Assembly: GCA_902475025.1 (NCBI GenBank) | Contig: CABRXX010000001.1 | Span: forward strand, 1-64,000 | Source: Merdiplasma sp905207905 | Lineage (GTDB): Bacteria > Bacillota > Clostridia > Lachnospirales > Lachnospiraceae | Direction of reading: 5' to 3' | Length of the DNA stretch: 64,000 nt | Shown: in pieces, positions 43,257-50,213 of the stretch | Position numbering within the stretch: position 1 is the stretch's first letter | How the letters are laid out: each line of letters begins with the position of its first letter | Made by a program: the position numbers and the translations under genes | The notes under the pieces: model-generated | Databases searched by the model: none | What the model saw: the letters and a program-made list of their open reading frames with translations, nothing else | What the model was told of the DNA's origin: nothing

Positions 43257-43380
43257 ATTTCATAGGGGCTTCCTTTCTATGAAACAAAATGTTTCGCAGG
43301 ATCGCACTGCGGCGGACAGGAAAGATGGCGCGAAGTGTCACACCGCAGGAAGAGAAGTCTGCAAATAGACTGCTTTTTTT
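43257..43380 (+). repeat. Dispersed multi-hairpin repeat family B, copy 2
   Basis: TTTCATAGG...CTATGAAA, then AATGTTTCGCAGGATCGCAC, TGCGGCGGACAGG, GATGGCGCGAAGTGTCAC, CACCGCAGG, and a final AAGTCTGC...AGACTGC hairpin with seven T. Element order is the same as at 8567-8688. It starts directly after the operon terminator. The remaining 43089-43206 and 43381-43470 stretches hold no gene; the latter must contain the promoter of the second kinase. Confidence 0.7.
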
Positions 43381-43470
43381 GAAAATAATAGATTTTCAAG
43401 GAAAATATGCCAAAATCCACCAGAATCTATATACTGGAGCGGTTCCCCACTACTCGAGAGGAGAAAACAG

Positions 43471-44364
43471 ATGAAGGTATTGAATTATGGATCATTAAAT
43501 GTAGATTATGTTTATTCTATGGATCATATCGTGATGGGAGGAGAAACGCAGTTATCTTTTCAAATGGAAGCATTTCCAGGGGGAAAAGGATTAAATCAAT
43601 CCATTGCGCTGGCAAAAGCAGGTGCAGAGGTTTTTCATGCAGGAATCGTTGGAATAGATGGAGAAATGCTTTTAGCAATCTGCAAAGAAAATAAAATTGA
43701 TACGACCTATATCCAGAGTCTGCCTGAAAAAGGAGGCCACACGATCATTCAGGTAGATAAGAACGGACAGAATTGCATTATCTTGTATGGCGGAACCAAT
43801 CAGAGACAGACGCGGGGGCGAATTGATTCTGTATTGAAAGAATTTTCAGAGGGAGATTATTTGATCTTGCAGAACGAGGTAAATCTGCTGGATTATCTGA
43901 TTGACCAGGCGTTTGAAAAAGGAATGAAAATCGTTTTAAATCCCTCTCCTTTTAATGAAAAGATCAAAGCGTGTGATCTGAGAAAAGTCAGCTTATTTAT
44001 GCTCAATGAAATCGAAGGAAAACAATTTACCGGAGAGTGTGATTCGGATAAGATTTTGGAGGAGCTTTCCAGAATGTATCCAGAAGCAGAATTTGTTCTC
44101 ACACTGGGAGAGGATGGGGCGATATACTTTAATGGACATGAAAAATATCGACAGGAAATTTTTCAGACAGAGGTAGTCGATACGACTGCTGCAGGAGATA
44201 CTTATACGGGGTATTATCTTGCTTCGATAATAGAAGGCAGGAGTGTGCCGGAGGCATTAAAAATTGCTGCCAGGGCATCTTCCATTACCGTGTCCAGACC
44301 GGGAGCAGCGCCATCGATACCTATCCGAGAAGAAGTTTTTGAGCTGCATGGAAATGGCTGCTGA
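43471..44364 (+). CDS. PfkB/ribokinase-family carbohydrate kinase (copy 2)
   Basis: A 297-residue paralogue of the kinase at 30447, starting MKVLNYGSLNVDYVYSMDHI, with GGKGLNQSIALAKAG, ILYGGTNQ, and VDTTAAGDTYTGYY followed by SRPGAAPSIP. Differences concentrate in the lid region (about 30-90) and near the C-terminus, which suggests a different or narrower sugar specificity. It lies beyond the terminator and repeat at the end of the transport operon, so it may be expressed separately, but it is the best candidate for phosphorylating the imported sugar. GAGAGGAG precedes the ATG. Confidence 0.9.
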   Translation: MKVLNYGSLNVDYVYSMDHIVMGGETQLSFQMEAFPGGKGLNQSIALAKAGAEVFHAGIVGIDGEMLLAICKENKIDTTYIQSLPEKGGHTIIQVDKNGQNCIILYGGTNQRQTRGRIDSVLKEFSEGDYLILQNEVNLLDYLIDQAFEKGMKIVLNPSPFNEKIKACDLRKVSLFMLNEIEGKQFTGECDSDKILEELSRMYPEAEFVLTLGEDGAIYFNGHEKYRQEIFQTEVVDTTAAGDTYTGYYLASIIEGRSVPEALKIAARASSITVSRPGAAPSIPIREEVFELHGNGC

Positions 44365-44410
44365 AAGCTTATATCAACTATATGTATTTTAACTTTTTAG
44401 TTTCATAAAA

Positions 44411-44524
44411 CAGGACGCTGCAAAATACAAAGCCTGGTGATTTTTCAGTGGCTTTTTTTCGAAAACATAGAGTTTCCAAAGAAAACCACTGGAAATATCA
44501 CAGGATGCATTTTACAGCACCTTT
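44411..44524. repeat. Dispersed palindrome family A, copy 4
   Basis: CAGGACGCTGCAAAATAC at the left and GATGCATTTTACAGCACC at the right are imperfectly inverted. The interior keeps the family order (GGTGATTTTTCAGTGG, a TTTTTCGAAAAC and TTTCCAAAGAAAA region, ACCACTGGAAATATCAC). It fills the gap between the convergent second kinase and the Rpn-like gene. Confidence 0.7.
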
Positions 44525-45535
44525 TTATAGGTTCAACTCCTTTTTCAGAGCCAGCACTTCTTCCAGAGAATAATCGGCAGCTTTGGCCAGTAGTTCCTCA
44601 GGGAGAAGATCAGCCATGAGAAGATTTTTGAGGAGCGTTTGTTTTCCGAGATCGATTCCCTTTTTAACGCCTTCCTGAAGTCCTTTTTCAATACCCTCTT
44701 TTATACCTTTCTGGAGACCGGTCTCCCATACATAGGCTGAATAATTGCACATATGTTCCAACTCCTTTCTTTCACCAAGGGACAGGAAAATGGAATAGTC
44801 CTGTTCTAAAAGACGCAGCTTTTGGAGATAAGGGATTTGATTTGAAAATAATATTTTTAGCAGTTGCAGCAGTTTGTGATCAGTGGGTTGATTTTCTGCT
44901 AATGTAATAAGAACCACAGTCAGCTTATCGTAAGCACAGGGGGTATCTGGAATGCCGGGAACGATATCCTTTTTTGAAACCTGATATTGGGATATGGCAT
45001 TTCCGATATGAGTCGGAGCGTTCAGGCAGATCCAGATGGAATACACCTTTTTGATATCATCATAGTGAGGAATAGTGAATTCTGTTCCAAGCTGGGCAGA
45101 TATCATTCGTGTTCCATAGAAAAAACCTCTGGTGACAAGATCATATCCGGGATGAAACAGATTTTGTGCTTCCAGATTGATCAGTAAGCGTACCCTGCCG
45201 TTCGGCGAGGGGCAGGAAACGGAAAAACGGATGTCATAGGTAATGAACCCTTCATGAAGAATTTTGCTTTCATTAGACAGGCCTGTTATAGTGTCAGGAA
45301 CAGAGACCGGTACTTTTTCATTAGAGGAACCGGGCAGAACCCCTATAGATGAAAGCGCGGGCATGTCTTCTATACAAGCAAGGATCTCAGAAACAGGAAG
45401 ATCAGAAAACTCTGATACACTGTATTTTAAAATCCACGCAAGAATAGATTTTATGCTTAATATTTTTTTACATTGGGTATCGCAACGAAGATTTTCTTCG
45501 GAAACAGCCAATTCATACGCTAAACTGGAAATCAT
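44525..45535 (-). CDS. PD-(D/E)XK nuclease family transposase-like protein (Rpn type)
   Basis: A 336-residue member of the Rpn/putative transposase nuclease group common in Lachnospiraceae. Recognisable blocks: ILSIKSILAWILK, TYDIRFSVS and LLINLEAQN (Asp and Glu-x-Gln nuclease residues), PGYDLVTRGFFYGTRMISAQ, and KKVYSIWICLNAP, then the characteristic C-terminal run of Gly-x-x-x-Gly/Glu-Gly repeats (LQKGIKEGIEKGLQEGVKKG). Related Rpn proteins promote RecA-independent recombination in E. coli. The ribosome site is poor, so the start at 45535 is provisional. No inverted-repeat ends of a mobile element were found around it. Confidence 0.82.
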   Translation of the reverse strand: MISSLAYELAVSEENLRCDTQCKKILSIKSILAWILKYSVSEFSDLPVSEILACIEDMPALSSIGVLPGSSNEKVPVSVPDTITGLSNESKILHEGFITYDIRFSVSCPSPNGRVRLLINLEAQNLFHPGYDLVTRGFFYGTRMISAQLGTEFTIPHYDDIKKVYSIWICLNAPTHIGNAISQYQVSKKDIVPGIPDTPCAYDKLTVVLITLAENQPTDHKLLQLLKILFSNQIPYLQKLRLLEQDYSIFLSLGERKELEHMCNYSAYVWETGLQKGIKEGIEKGLQEGVKKGIDLGKQTLLKNLLMADLLPEELLAKAADYSLEEVLALKKELNL

Positions 45536-45760
45536 TGATTATCTTAGCTCTCATCCCCAATATCAGTATACCAGAAACGTGAGAAAATACAATCTTTTTG
45601 TTGCAATTTAAGATAAAATTAATGAGCATTACAAATGAATAAGAGAACTTGGAAAGAAACGTATGCTTTAAAAAGCTACCTTGTTCCTGCTGATTGGTTG
45701 TGGTATGATGAATAGAAAGGTAAGAAAGACGAACTGGTGATAGAAAAAGGAGCAGTAAAA

Positions 45761-46264
45761 TTGGGAACAGAATTAACAAAAAAAGATGTGGAAAAAATAC
45801 AGCAGGAGATCGAATACCGGAAACTGGTGGTGCGAAAAGAAGCTATTGAAGCGGTGAAAGAAGCCAGAGCCCAAGGGGATCTCAGCGAGAATTTTGAATA
45901 TTATGCAGCGAAGAAAGATAAGAATCAGAATGAAAGCCGTATCCGTTATCTGGAGCGGATGCTGAAAACAGCCAGAGTGATTTCCGAGGATTCCAGGGAG
46001 GATGAGGTAGGCCTGAACAATACGGTAGAGGTATACTTTGAGGAGGATGATATGACGGAAACCTACAAGGTAGTGACTTCTGTCAGGGGAAATTCTCTGA
46101 AAGGGCTGATCAGCATTGAATCACCTTTGGGAAAAGCGCTGCTGGGCCATAAGGTAAATGATCGGGTACACATTAAGGTGGATGATGACTACGGGTATGA
46201 TGTGATCGTGAAATCCATTGTGAACACAGTGGATGACGGCAGCGACGGTATCCGGAAATTTTAG
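45761..46264 (+). CDS. greA: Transcription elongation factor GreA
   Basis: GreA rescues backtracked RNA polymerase by stimulating transcript cleavage. The 167-residue product has the N-terminal coiled coil with the conserved tip (EARAQGDLSENFEYYAAKKD, containing the acidic pair), IRYLERMLKTARVI, and the C-terminal FKBP-like domain (SIESPLGKALLGHKVNDRV). I chose the TTG at 45761, 8 nt after AAGGAG (45747-45752); the GTG at 45737 would put the ribosome site inside the gene. It is followed by a terminator at 46334-46361. Confidence 0.92.
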   Translation: MGTELTKKDVEKIQQEIEYRKLVVRKEAIEAVKEARAQGDLSENFEYYAAKKDKNQNESRIRYLERMLKTARVISEDSREDEVGLNNTVEVYFEEDDMTETYKVVTSVRGNSLKGLISIESPLGKALLGHKVNDRVHIKVDDDYGYDVIVKSIVNTVDDGSDGIRKF

Positions 46265-46274
46265 TATCCAGGTG

Positions 46275-46361
46275 TCGAAAATGGCATCTGCATCGGGCCG
46301 CCAAGGTGTCGCCAAAGCGACTCAAACCAGGCGGAGAAGTCTGCGGTCAGACTTCTTTTTG
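46275..46361 (+). terminator. Terminator after greA; diverged 3' half of repeat family B (copy 4)
   Basis: AGAAGTCTG (46335-46343) pairs with CAGACTTCT (46348-46356) followed by five T. Upstream, AAGGTGTCGCCAAAGCGACTC, ACCAGGCGG (first 20 bases only relevant) resembles the second half of the repeat at 8630-8688, so this terminator probably derives from that element. Confidence 0.65.
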
Positions 46362-46411
46362 AACAGAAGCAGAGGTTTGTTTATAAGAATTTAGAGAAGA
46401 GGAAGGTACAA

Positions 46412-47563
46412 GTGTTAAAACCATTGATCAAGTGGCCGGGGGGAAAGGCTAATGAAATTAGCCGTTTTACATCATTGATACCGGAGTTTGACCGGTATAT
46501 TGAGCCTTTTGTGGGCGGAGGCGCCGTGTATTTCCATCTTAATCCGGAAAAAGCGGTGATTAATGATATTTCCAGATATTTGATGGATTTTTATGAGCTG
46601 GTTCAGAAACAGGATCCGGAGTTTCATCGGATACTGGACTTATATCAGAGCAGCTTTGCCAGATTGAAGGAACTGTGCAATTTGCGTTACCCTGATATTC
46701 TTACGCTGTACCGGCTGTATGAATATGGAGACCGGGAGGGATATGGGATTCGGGAGCTGAAACTCCATCAGGGTCTGGTGACCCAGATCGTCAAAGATCC
46801 GGGAGTGATGACAGAACTGGTACTGGATCCGGAAGAATTTCTGGAACAGATGCTTCGGATGACGGAGGATAAAATTTTTCGCACCATTCGGAACTATAAG
46901 AAAAAACCTTTTGACAGCAAGGATTTAAAAAATAATCTGATTACTGGGTTTACCAGCGGTTTTTATATGTATTTCCGGGGGATTTTTAATGATACAGCTT
47001 CCGGTAAGCTTCTGACTACCAAGGCTTATGAAATCGCTAATTTTTACTTTATCCGGGAGTACTGTTATGGATCCATGTTTCGATATAATGCGAAGGGAGA
47101 ATTTAACATTCCTTACGGAGGGATTTCTTATAACGGAAAGGATTTTGGGAGTAAAGTAGATAATCTATTTGATAAAGATGTGGCAAGGCTTTTGGGGCGG
47201 ACAACCCTTTGCTGTCAGGATTTCGAGGAATTTCTGCAGGGGCTGGAGCTGACAGAGCGGGACTTTTTGTTTTTGGATCCTCCGTACGATACGGATTTTT
47301 CGGAATACGAAGGAAAAGCATTTGATAGAGAGGATCAGAGACGGCTGGCAGAACTTTTAAAGCATACCAAGGCGCAGTTTTTGCTGGTGATTAAAAATAC
47401 CAGCTATATTTACAGCCTGTATTGCCATGAAGATTTCCGGATGCTCTCTTTTGACAATCACTATCTTTATAATATGAGAAGCCGCAATGAAAGGGTAGCG
47501 GAGCACCTACTCATTACCAATATTCCTGAGGAGGCAGTGCCGTGGAAGCGAGAGAATTTCTGA
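46412..47563 (+). CDS. DNA adenine N6-methyltransferase, D12 class
   Basis: A 383-residue Dam/M.DpnIIA-like enzyme transferring methyl from SAM to adenine. It has the SAM motif LIKWPGGKANEI, FVGGGAVYFHL and the catalytic DPPYDTDFSEY. A longer-than-usual helical insertion (about 60-150) probably carries the target recognition domain. The start is a GTG at 46412 after GAGGAAGG. There is no restriction endonuclease next to it, so it looks like an orphan methylase; the recognition site cannot be predicted. The next gene begins inside its last 22 bases. Confidence 0.88.
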   Translation: MLKPLIKWPGGKANEISRFTSLIPEFDRYIEPFVGGGAVYFHLNPEKAVINDISRYLMDFYELVQKQDPEFHRILDLYQSSFARLKELCNLRYPDILTLYRLYEYGDREGYGIRELKLHQGLVTQIVKDPGVMTELVLDPEEFLEQMLRMTEDKIFRTIRNYKKKPFDSKDLKNNLITGFTSGFYMYFRGIFNDTASGKLLTTKAYEIANFYFIREYCYGSMFRYNAKGEFNIPYGGISYNGKDFGSKVDNLFDKDVARLLGRTTLCCQDFEEFLQGLELTERDFLFLDPPYDTDFSEYEGKAFDREDQRRLAELLKHTKAQFLLVIKNTSYIYSLYCHEDFRMLSFDNHYLYNMRSRNERVAEHLLITNIPEEAVPWKRENF

Positions 47564-48108
47564 ATTTGATGCATGTGGCGGAAAATTTGAAAAATAATAC
47601 CAGACATTCCTGGACTTCAGCCGGTCGCCATGAAAGCGTGGCAGAGCACAGTTGGAGGCTGGCTGTGATGGCTTTTTTCGTGAAGGATGAATTTCCAGAG
47701 ACAGATATGGATAAAGTGATTCGAATGTGCTTGTTCCACGATATGGGAGAGGCGTTCACAGGTGATATTCCGGCCTTCTGGAAAACATCCGCGCAGGAAA
47801 AGGAAGAGAGCCAGGTGGTTTTTAACTGGCTGGAGGGTCTTCCAGAGTTTTATAGGGAAGAGCTGATGGCGCTGTTTGTGGAGATGAAGGAATTAAAAAC
47901 CAGGGAGGCCAGGATTTATAAAGCACTGGATAAGATGGAAGCTCTGATACAGCATAACGAAGCAGATCTGTCTACCTGGCTGCCTCTGGAGTATGGACTG
48001 AATCTTACCTATGGAGCAGAGCAGGTGCAGTTTTCTGAATATATGAAAAGACTGAAAGCGGAGATTGATCGGGATACCTTGGAAAAGATTGCCGGAAAGA
48101 CACCGTAA
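47542..48108 (+). CDS. HD-domain phosphohydrolase, YfbR-like 5'-nucleotidase
   Basis: A 188-residue HD protein resembling YfbR, which dephosphorylates deoxynucleoside 5'-monophosphates. Metal-binding motifs are HESVAEHSWRLAVMA, LFHDMGEAFTGDIP (the HD pair) and ALDKMEALIQHNE (distal Asp). It starts at a GTG at 47542, 7 nt after GAGGAGG, and overlaps the methylase gene by 22 bp, so the two are translationally linked. Whether it serves nucleotide-pool cleaning or a phage-defence role alongside the methylase is unknown. Confidence 0.85.
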   Translation: MEAREFLNLMHVAENLKNNTRHSWTSAGRHESVAEHSWRLAVMAFFVKDEFPETDMDKVIRMCLFHDMGEAFTGDIPAFWKTSAQEKEESQVVFNWLEGLPEFYREELMALFVEMKELKTREARIYKALDKMEALIQHNEADLSTWLPLEYGLNLTYGAEQVQFSEYMKRLKAEIDRDTLEKIAGKTP

Positions 48109-48138
48109 ATAGGAAGGTAAATAAGAAACAGATATTGC

Positions 48139-48167
48139 TTGACAGTATAACAGCTGAGTGTTATCTT
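48139..48167 (+). promoter_or_regulatory. Promoter of the cobalamin riboswitch transcript
   Basis: TTGACA (48139-48144), 17 bp, TATCTT (48162-48167), with a predicted start about 35 nt before the aptamer. Confidence 0.75.
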
Positions 48168-48207
48168 ATTCTTGACTGAAAGATTAGCAGTCTCAAATTG
48201 AATAGCG

Positions 48208-48395
48208 AAAACAACAGGTGCCGGATATATGGAGTTTGTATATCAGGGTAAAAGGGAAACAGGTGTGAATCCTGTACGATCTCGTCACTGTATTTAAGGA
48301 GTACATAATGAATGCGCGTTGCGCAGGCCACTGGGAAACTGGGAAGGAAATTATGTATGTTGATTTATAAGCCAGGAAACCTGCCTGCTGTTGGT
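48208..48395 (+). promoter_or_regulatory. Cobalamin riboswitch
   Basis: The aptamer is closed by CAACAG...CTGTTG. Conserved elements are present in order: ACAGGTGCC, GGGTAAAAGGGAAACAGGTG with GAATCCTGTACGATC, CCACTGGGAAACTGGGAAGG, and the B12 box AAGCCAGGAAACCTGCCTG (48369-48387). It should sense adenosyl- or methylcobalamin and repress the downstream cbiK gene through the terminator at 48466-48502. Confidence 0.95.
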
Positions 48396-48465
48396 ACAGG
48401 AACGGAAAGTTCCAGATCACGAGTAATTGGTTGTGCCATTTTAACAGATGAAAGTCTGTTAGTGT

Positions 48466-48502
48466 ATCCTTTTATCCGCTGATGCGATAAAAGGATTTTT
48501 TA
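48466..48502 (+). terminator. Terminator downstream of the cobalamin riboswitch
   Basis: ATCCTTTTATC (48466-48476) pairs with GATAAAAGGAT (48486-48496) and is followed by a T-run. The AACAGATGAAAGTCTGTT just upstream (48442-48459) is a second hairpin that could be part of the switch. Confidence 0.88.
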
Positions 48503-48568
48503 TTTCATAGAGATTACTTCCTATGAAATAAAAAATGCTCCGCAGGATCGCACTGCGGCGGACAGGAA
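48503..48568 (+). repeat. Repeat family B, copy 3 (5' half only)
   Basis: TTTCATAGAGATTACTTCCT, ATGAAATA, then AATGCTCCGCAGGATCGCAC and TGCGGCGGACAGG match the first half of the copies at 8567 and 43257; the rest is missing. It is followed (48569-48870) by 300 bp with no convincing gene, in which AGGGTCAAAGATCTCAGCAG (48775-48794) and CTGCAGAGCTTTGATCCT (48835-48852) form an imperfect inverted repeat. Confidence 0.65.
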
Positions 48569-48883
48569 ATGCATGATAAAAGCGTGTTGTCCGGTAAAAA
48601 CTATGAATTTTACGGTTTTTGCAGCGAGAGGATATGCGATGAACTTGATTTTACGGTTGGTCTGGTGGTTTTCTGCGTGAGAGCTACAGTTGGAGCGCCT
48701 GCAATGCATCAGAAATTAATTTCCCGGGCAATGAGCCAAGCGACCGCACTTGTATGGATATTTGGCGAATGCTCAAGGGTCAAAGATCTCAGCAGCTTGC
48801 TGCGCTGCAAGTTTGATATTTTGTCAGCTTACTGCAGAGCTTTGATCCTAAAAGGAGAAAAATCAAAACAAGGAGGAAATGAC

Positions 48884-49903
48884 ATGAAAAGAAAGACATT
48901 GAGAACATTGGCAATCGGTACTGCACTGACCCTGACTCTGGCTATGGGAAGCATGGCCAATGCAGAGGAAGTAGTGACGGAGGCTGCGGAAGAGAACGGG
49001 ACAGAAGCAGTGACGGAAGCAGCAGAAGTTGAGACAGAGGCTGTGACAGAGGAAGCGGAGGATGAGACTGAAGCCTATACAGGAGACGCGTCCTTAGATG
49101 ACCCCAGGAATCAAGACGAGATTGGGGAAAAAGAGCTTTTGGTGGTAAGCTTTGGAACCAGTTTTAATGACAGCAGAAGAGAGACTATCGGAGCGATTGA
49201 AGGAGCTTTGGCAGAAGCTTTCCCGGATTACTCTGTGAGAAGAGCCTTTACCTCCCAGATCATTATTGATCATGTGATGGAGCGGGATGGGGTGGCCATC
49301 GACAATATGACGCAGGCTCTGGATCGGGCAGTGGAGAATGGCGTTAAGACGCTGGTGGTTCAGCCCACCCATCTGATGAATGGATTGGAGTATGAGGAGA
49401 TGACCCAGACTCTGGCAGAGTATGCAGATGTATTTGAGCAGGTAGCAGTAGGAGAACCGTTGCTGATTTCGGATGAAGATTTTGCAGCAGTGGAGAAAGC
49501 GATTACAGACGCTACAGCGGAATATGTGGACGGAGAGACCGCCATTGTCTTTATGGGACATGGAACAGAAGCGGATTCTAACCAGATCTACGGGAAAATG
49601 CAGGAAAATCTTACAGCCAATGGGTTTACAGATTATTATATCGGTACCGTAGAGGCAACTCCCAGCCTGGAGGATGTGATTGCAAAGGTAGGAGAAGGGG
49701 AATATAAGAAGGTAGTTCTTCTTCCGCTGATGATCGTGGCCGGAGACCATGCCAACAATGATATGGCAGTGGACTGGAAAGCAAGCTTTGAGGAAGCGGG
49801 TTATGAGGTAGAAGTGGTACTCCAGGGGCTTGGTGCGAACGAGGGCATTCAGCAGCTTTTGGTAGACCACGCTCAGGCAGCAGTGGATAGCTTGGCACAG
49901 TAA
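48884..49903 (+). CDS. cbiK: Exported CbiK-type sirohydrochlorin cobaltochelatase
   Basis: CbiK inserts cobalt into sirohydrochlorin in anaerobic B12 synthesis. The 339-residue product is unusual in carrying a signal peptide (about 1-26, ending SMANA-EE) and an acidic Thr/Glu/Ala linker (about 28-70, with repeated EAVTE). The chelatase domain then shows LLVVSFGTSFNDSR, VVQPTHLMNGLEYEEM (metal His), IVFMGHGTEADSNQ (His) and PLMIVAGDHANNDM. The ATG at 48884 follows AGGAGG; the 105-codon upstream open frame includes repeat sequence and is rejected. The cobalamin riboswitch ahead of it supports a corrinoid or cobalt role at the cell surface. Confidence 0.9.
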   Translation: MKRKTLRTLAIGTALTLTLAMGSMANAEEVVTEAAEENGTEAVTEAAEVETEAVTEEAEDETEAYTGDASLDDPRNQDEIGEKELLVVSFGTSFNDSRRETIGAIEGALAEAFPDYSVRRAFTSQIIIDHVMERDGVAIDNMTQALDRAVENGVKTLVVQPTHLMNGLEYEEMTQTLAEYADVFEQVAVGEPLLISDEDFAAVEKAITDATAEYVDGETAIVFMGHGTEADSNQIYGKMQENLTANGFTDYYIGTVEATPSLEDVIAKVGEGEYKKVVLLPLMIVAGDHANNDMAVDWKASFEEAGYEVEVVLQGLGANEGIQQLLVDHAQAAVDSLAQ

Positions 49904-50004
49904 ACAGTAGCTGTTTTCAGGATTGGCGCTTTATAGCTGAAGTGTGTGGCCCTGACGGGAGTTAACGGCGAAAAGATGCCGCAAAATAGAAATGAAGAGT
50001 TTGG

Positions 50005-50124
50005 GGGGATGCTGCAAAATACCTCCGGCGGTACCCTTTCGGGTGATTTTTCTCCGAAAAATAACATCTTTTCGGAGAAAAACACACCGAAAATCCACCG
50101 GGATTCGTATTTTGCAGCATCCCC
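50005..50124. repeat. Dispersed palindrome family A, copy 5 (best preserved)
   Basis: A 120-bp unit with perfect 18-bp terminal inverted repeats, GGGGATGCTGCAAAATAC (50005-50022) and GTATTTTGCAGCATCCCC (50107-50124), and a perfect inner hairpin TCTCCGAAAA (50051-50060) with TTTTCGGAGA (50069-50078). The whole unit can fold into one long nested hairpin. It lies between the convergent cbiK and beta-propeller genes. No open frame in it looks real. The rest of the 49904-50213 gap holds no gene. Confidence 0.85.
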
Positions 50125-50213
50125 ATAGAAATCTTTCTGCTCTATTTTGCGGTGTTTTTTTTGCGTGAAAATTGGGGGAAATTTCTGGCAGCTTATGGCT
50201 ATACCGCGGTGTG

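Noticed and set aside
48569..48883. N-terminal extension of cbiK
   Set aside because: The frame is open, but it begins in repeat sequence, and a strong AGGAGG plus signal peptide sits at 48884.
49946..50128. Short open frame starting at 49946
   Set aside because: It lies largely inside repeat family A; a similar peptide appears at 24594-24480 only because the repeat is the same.
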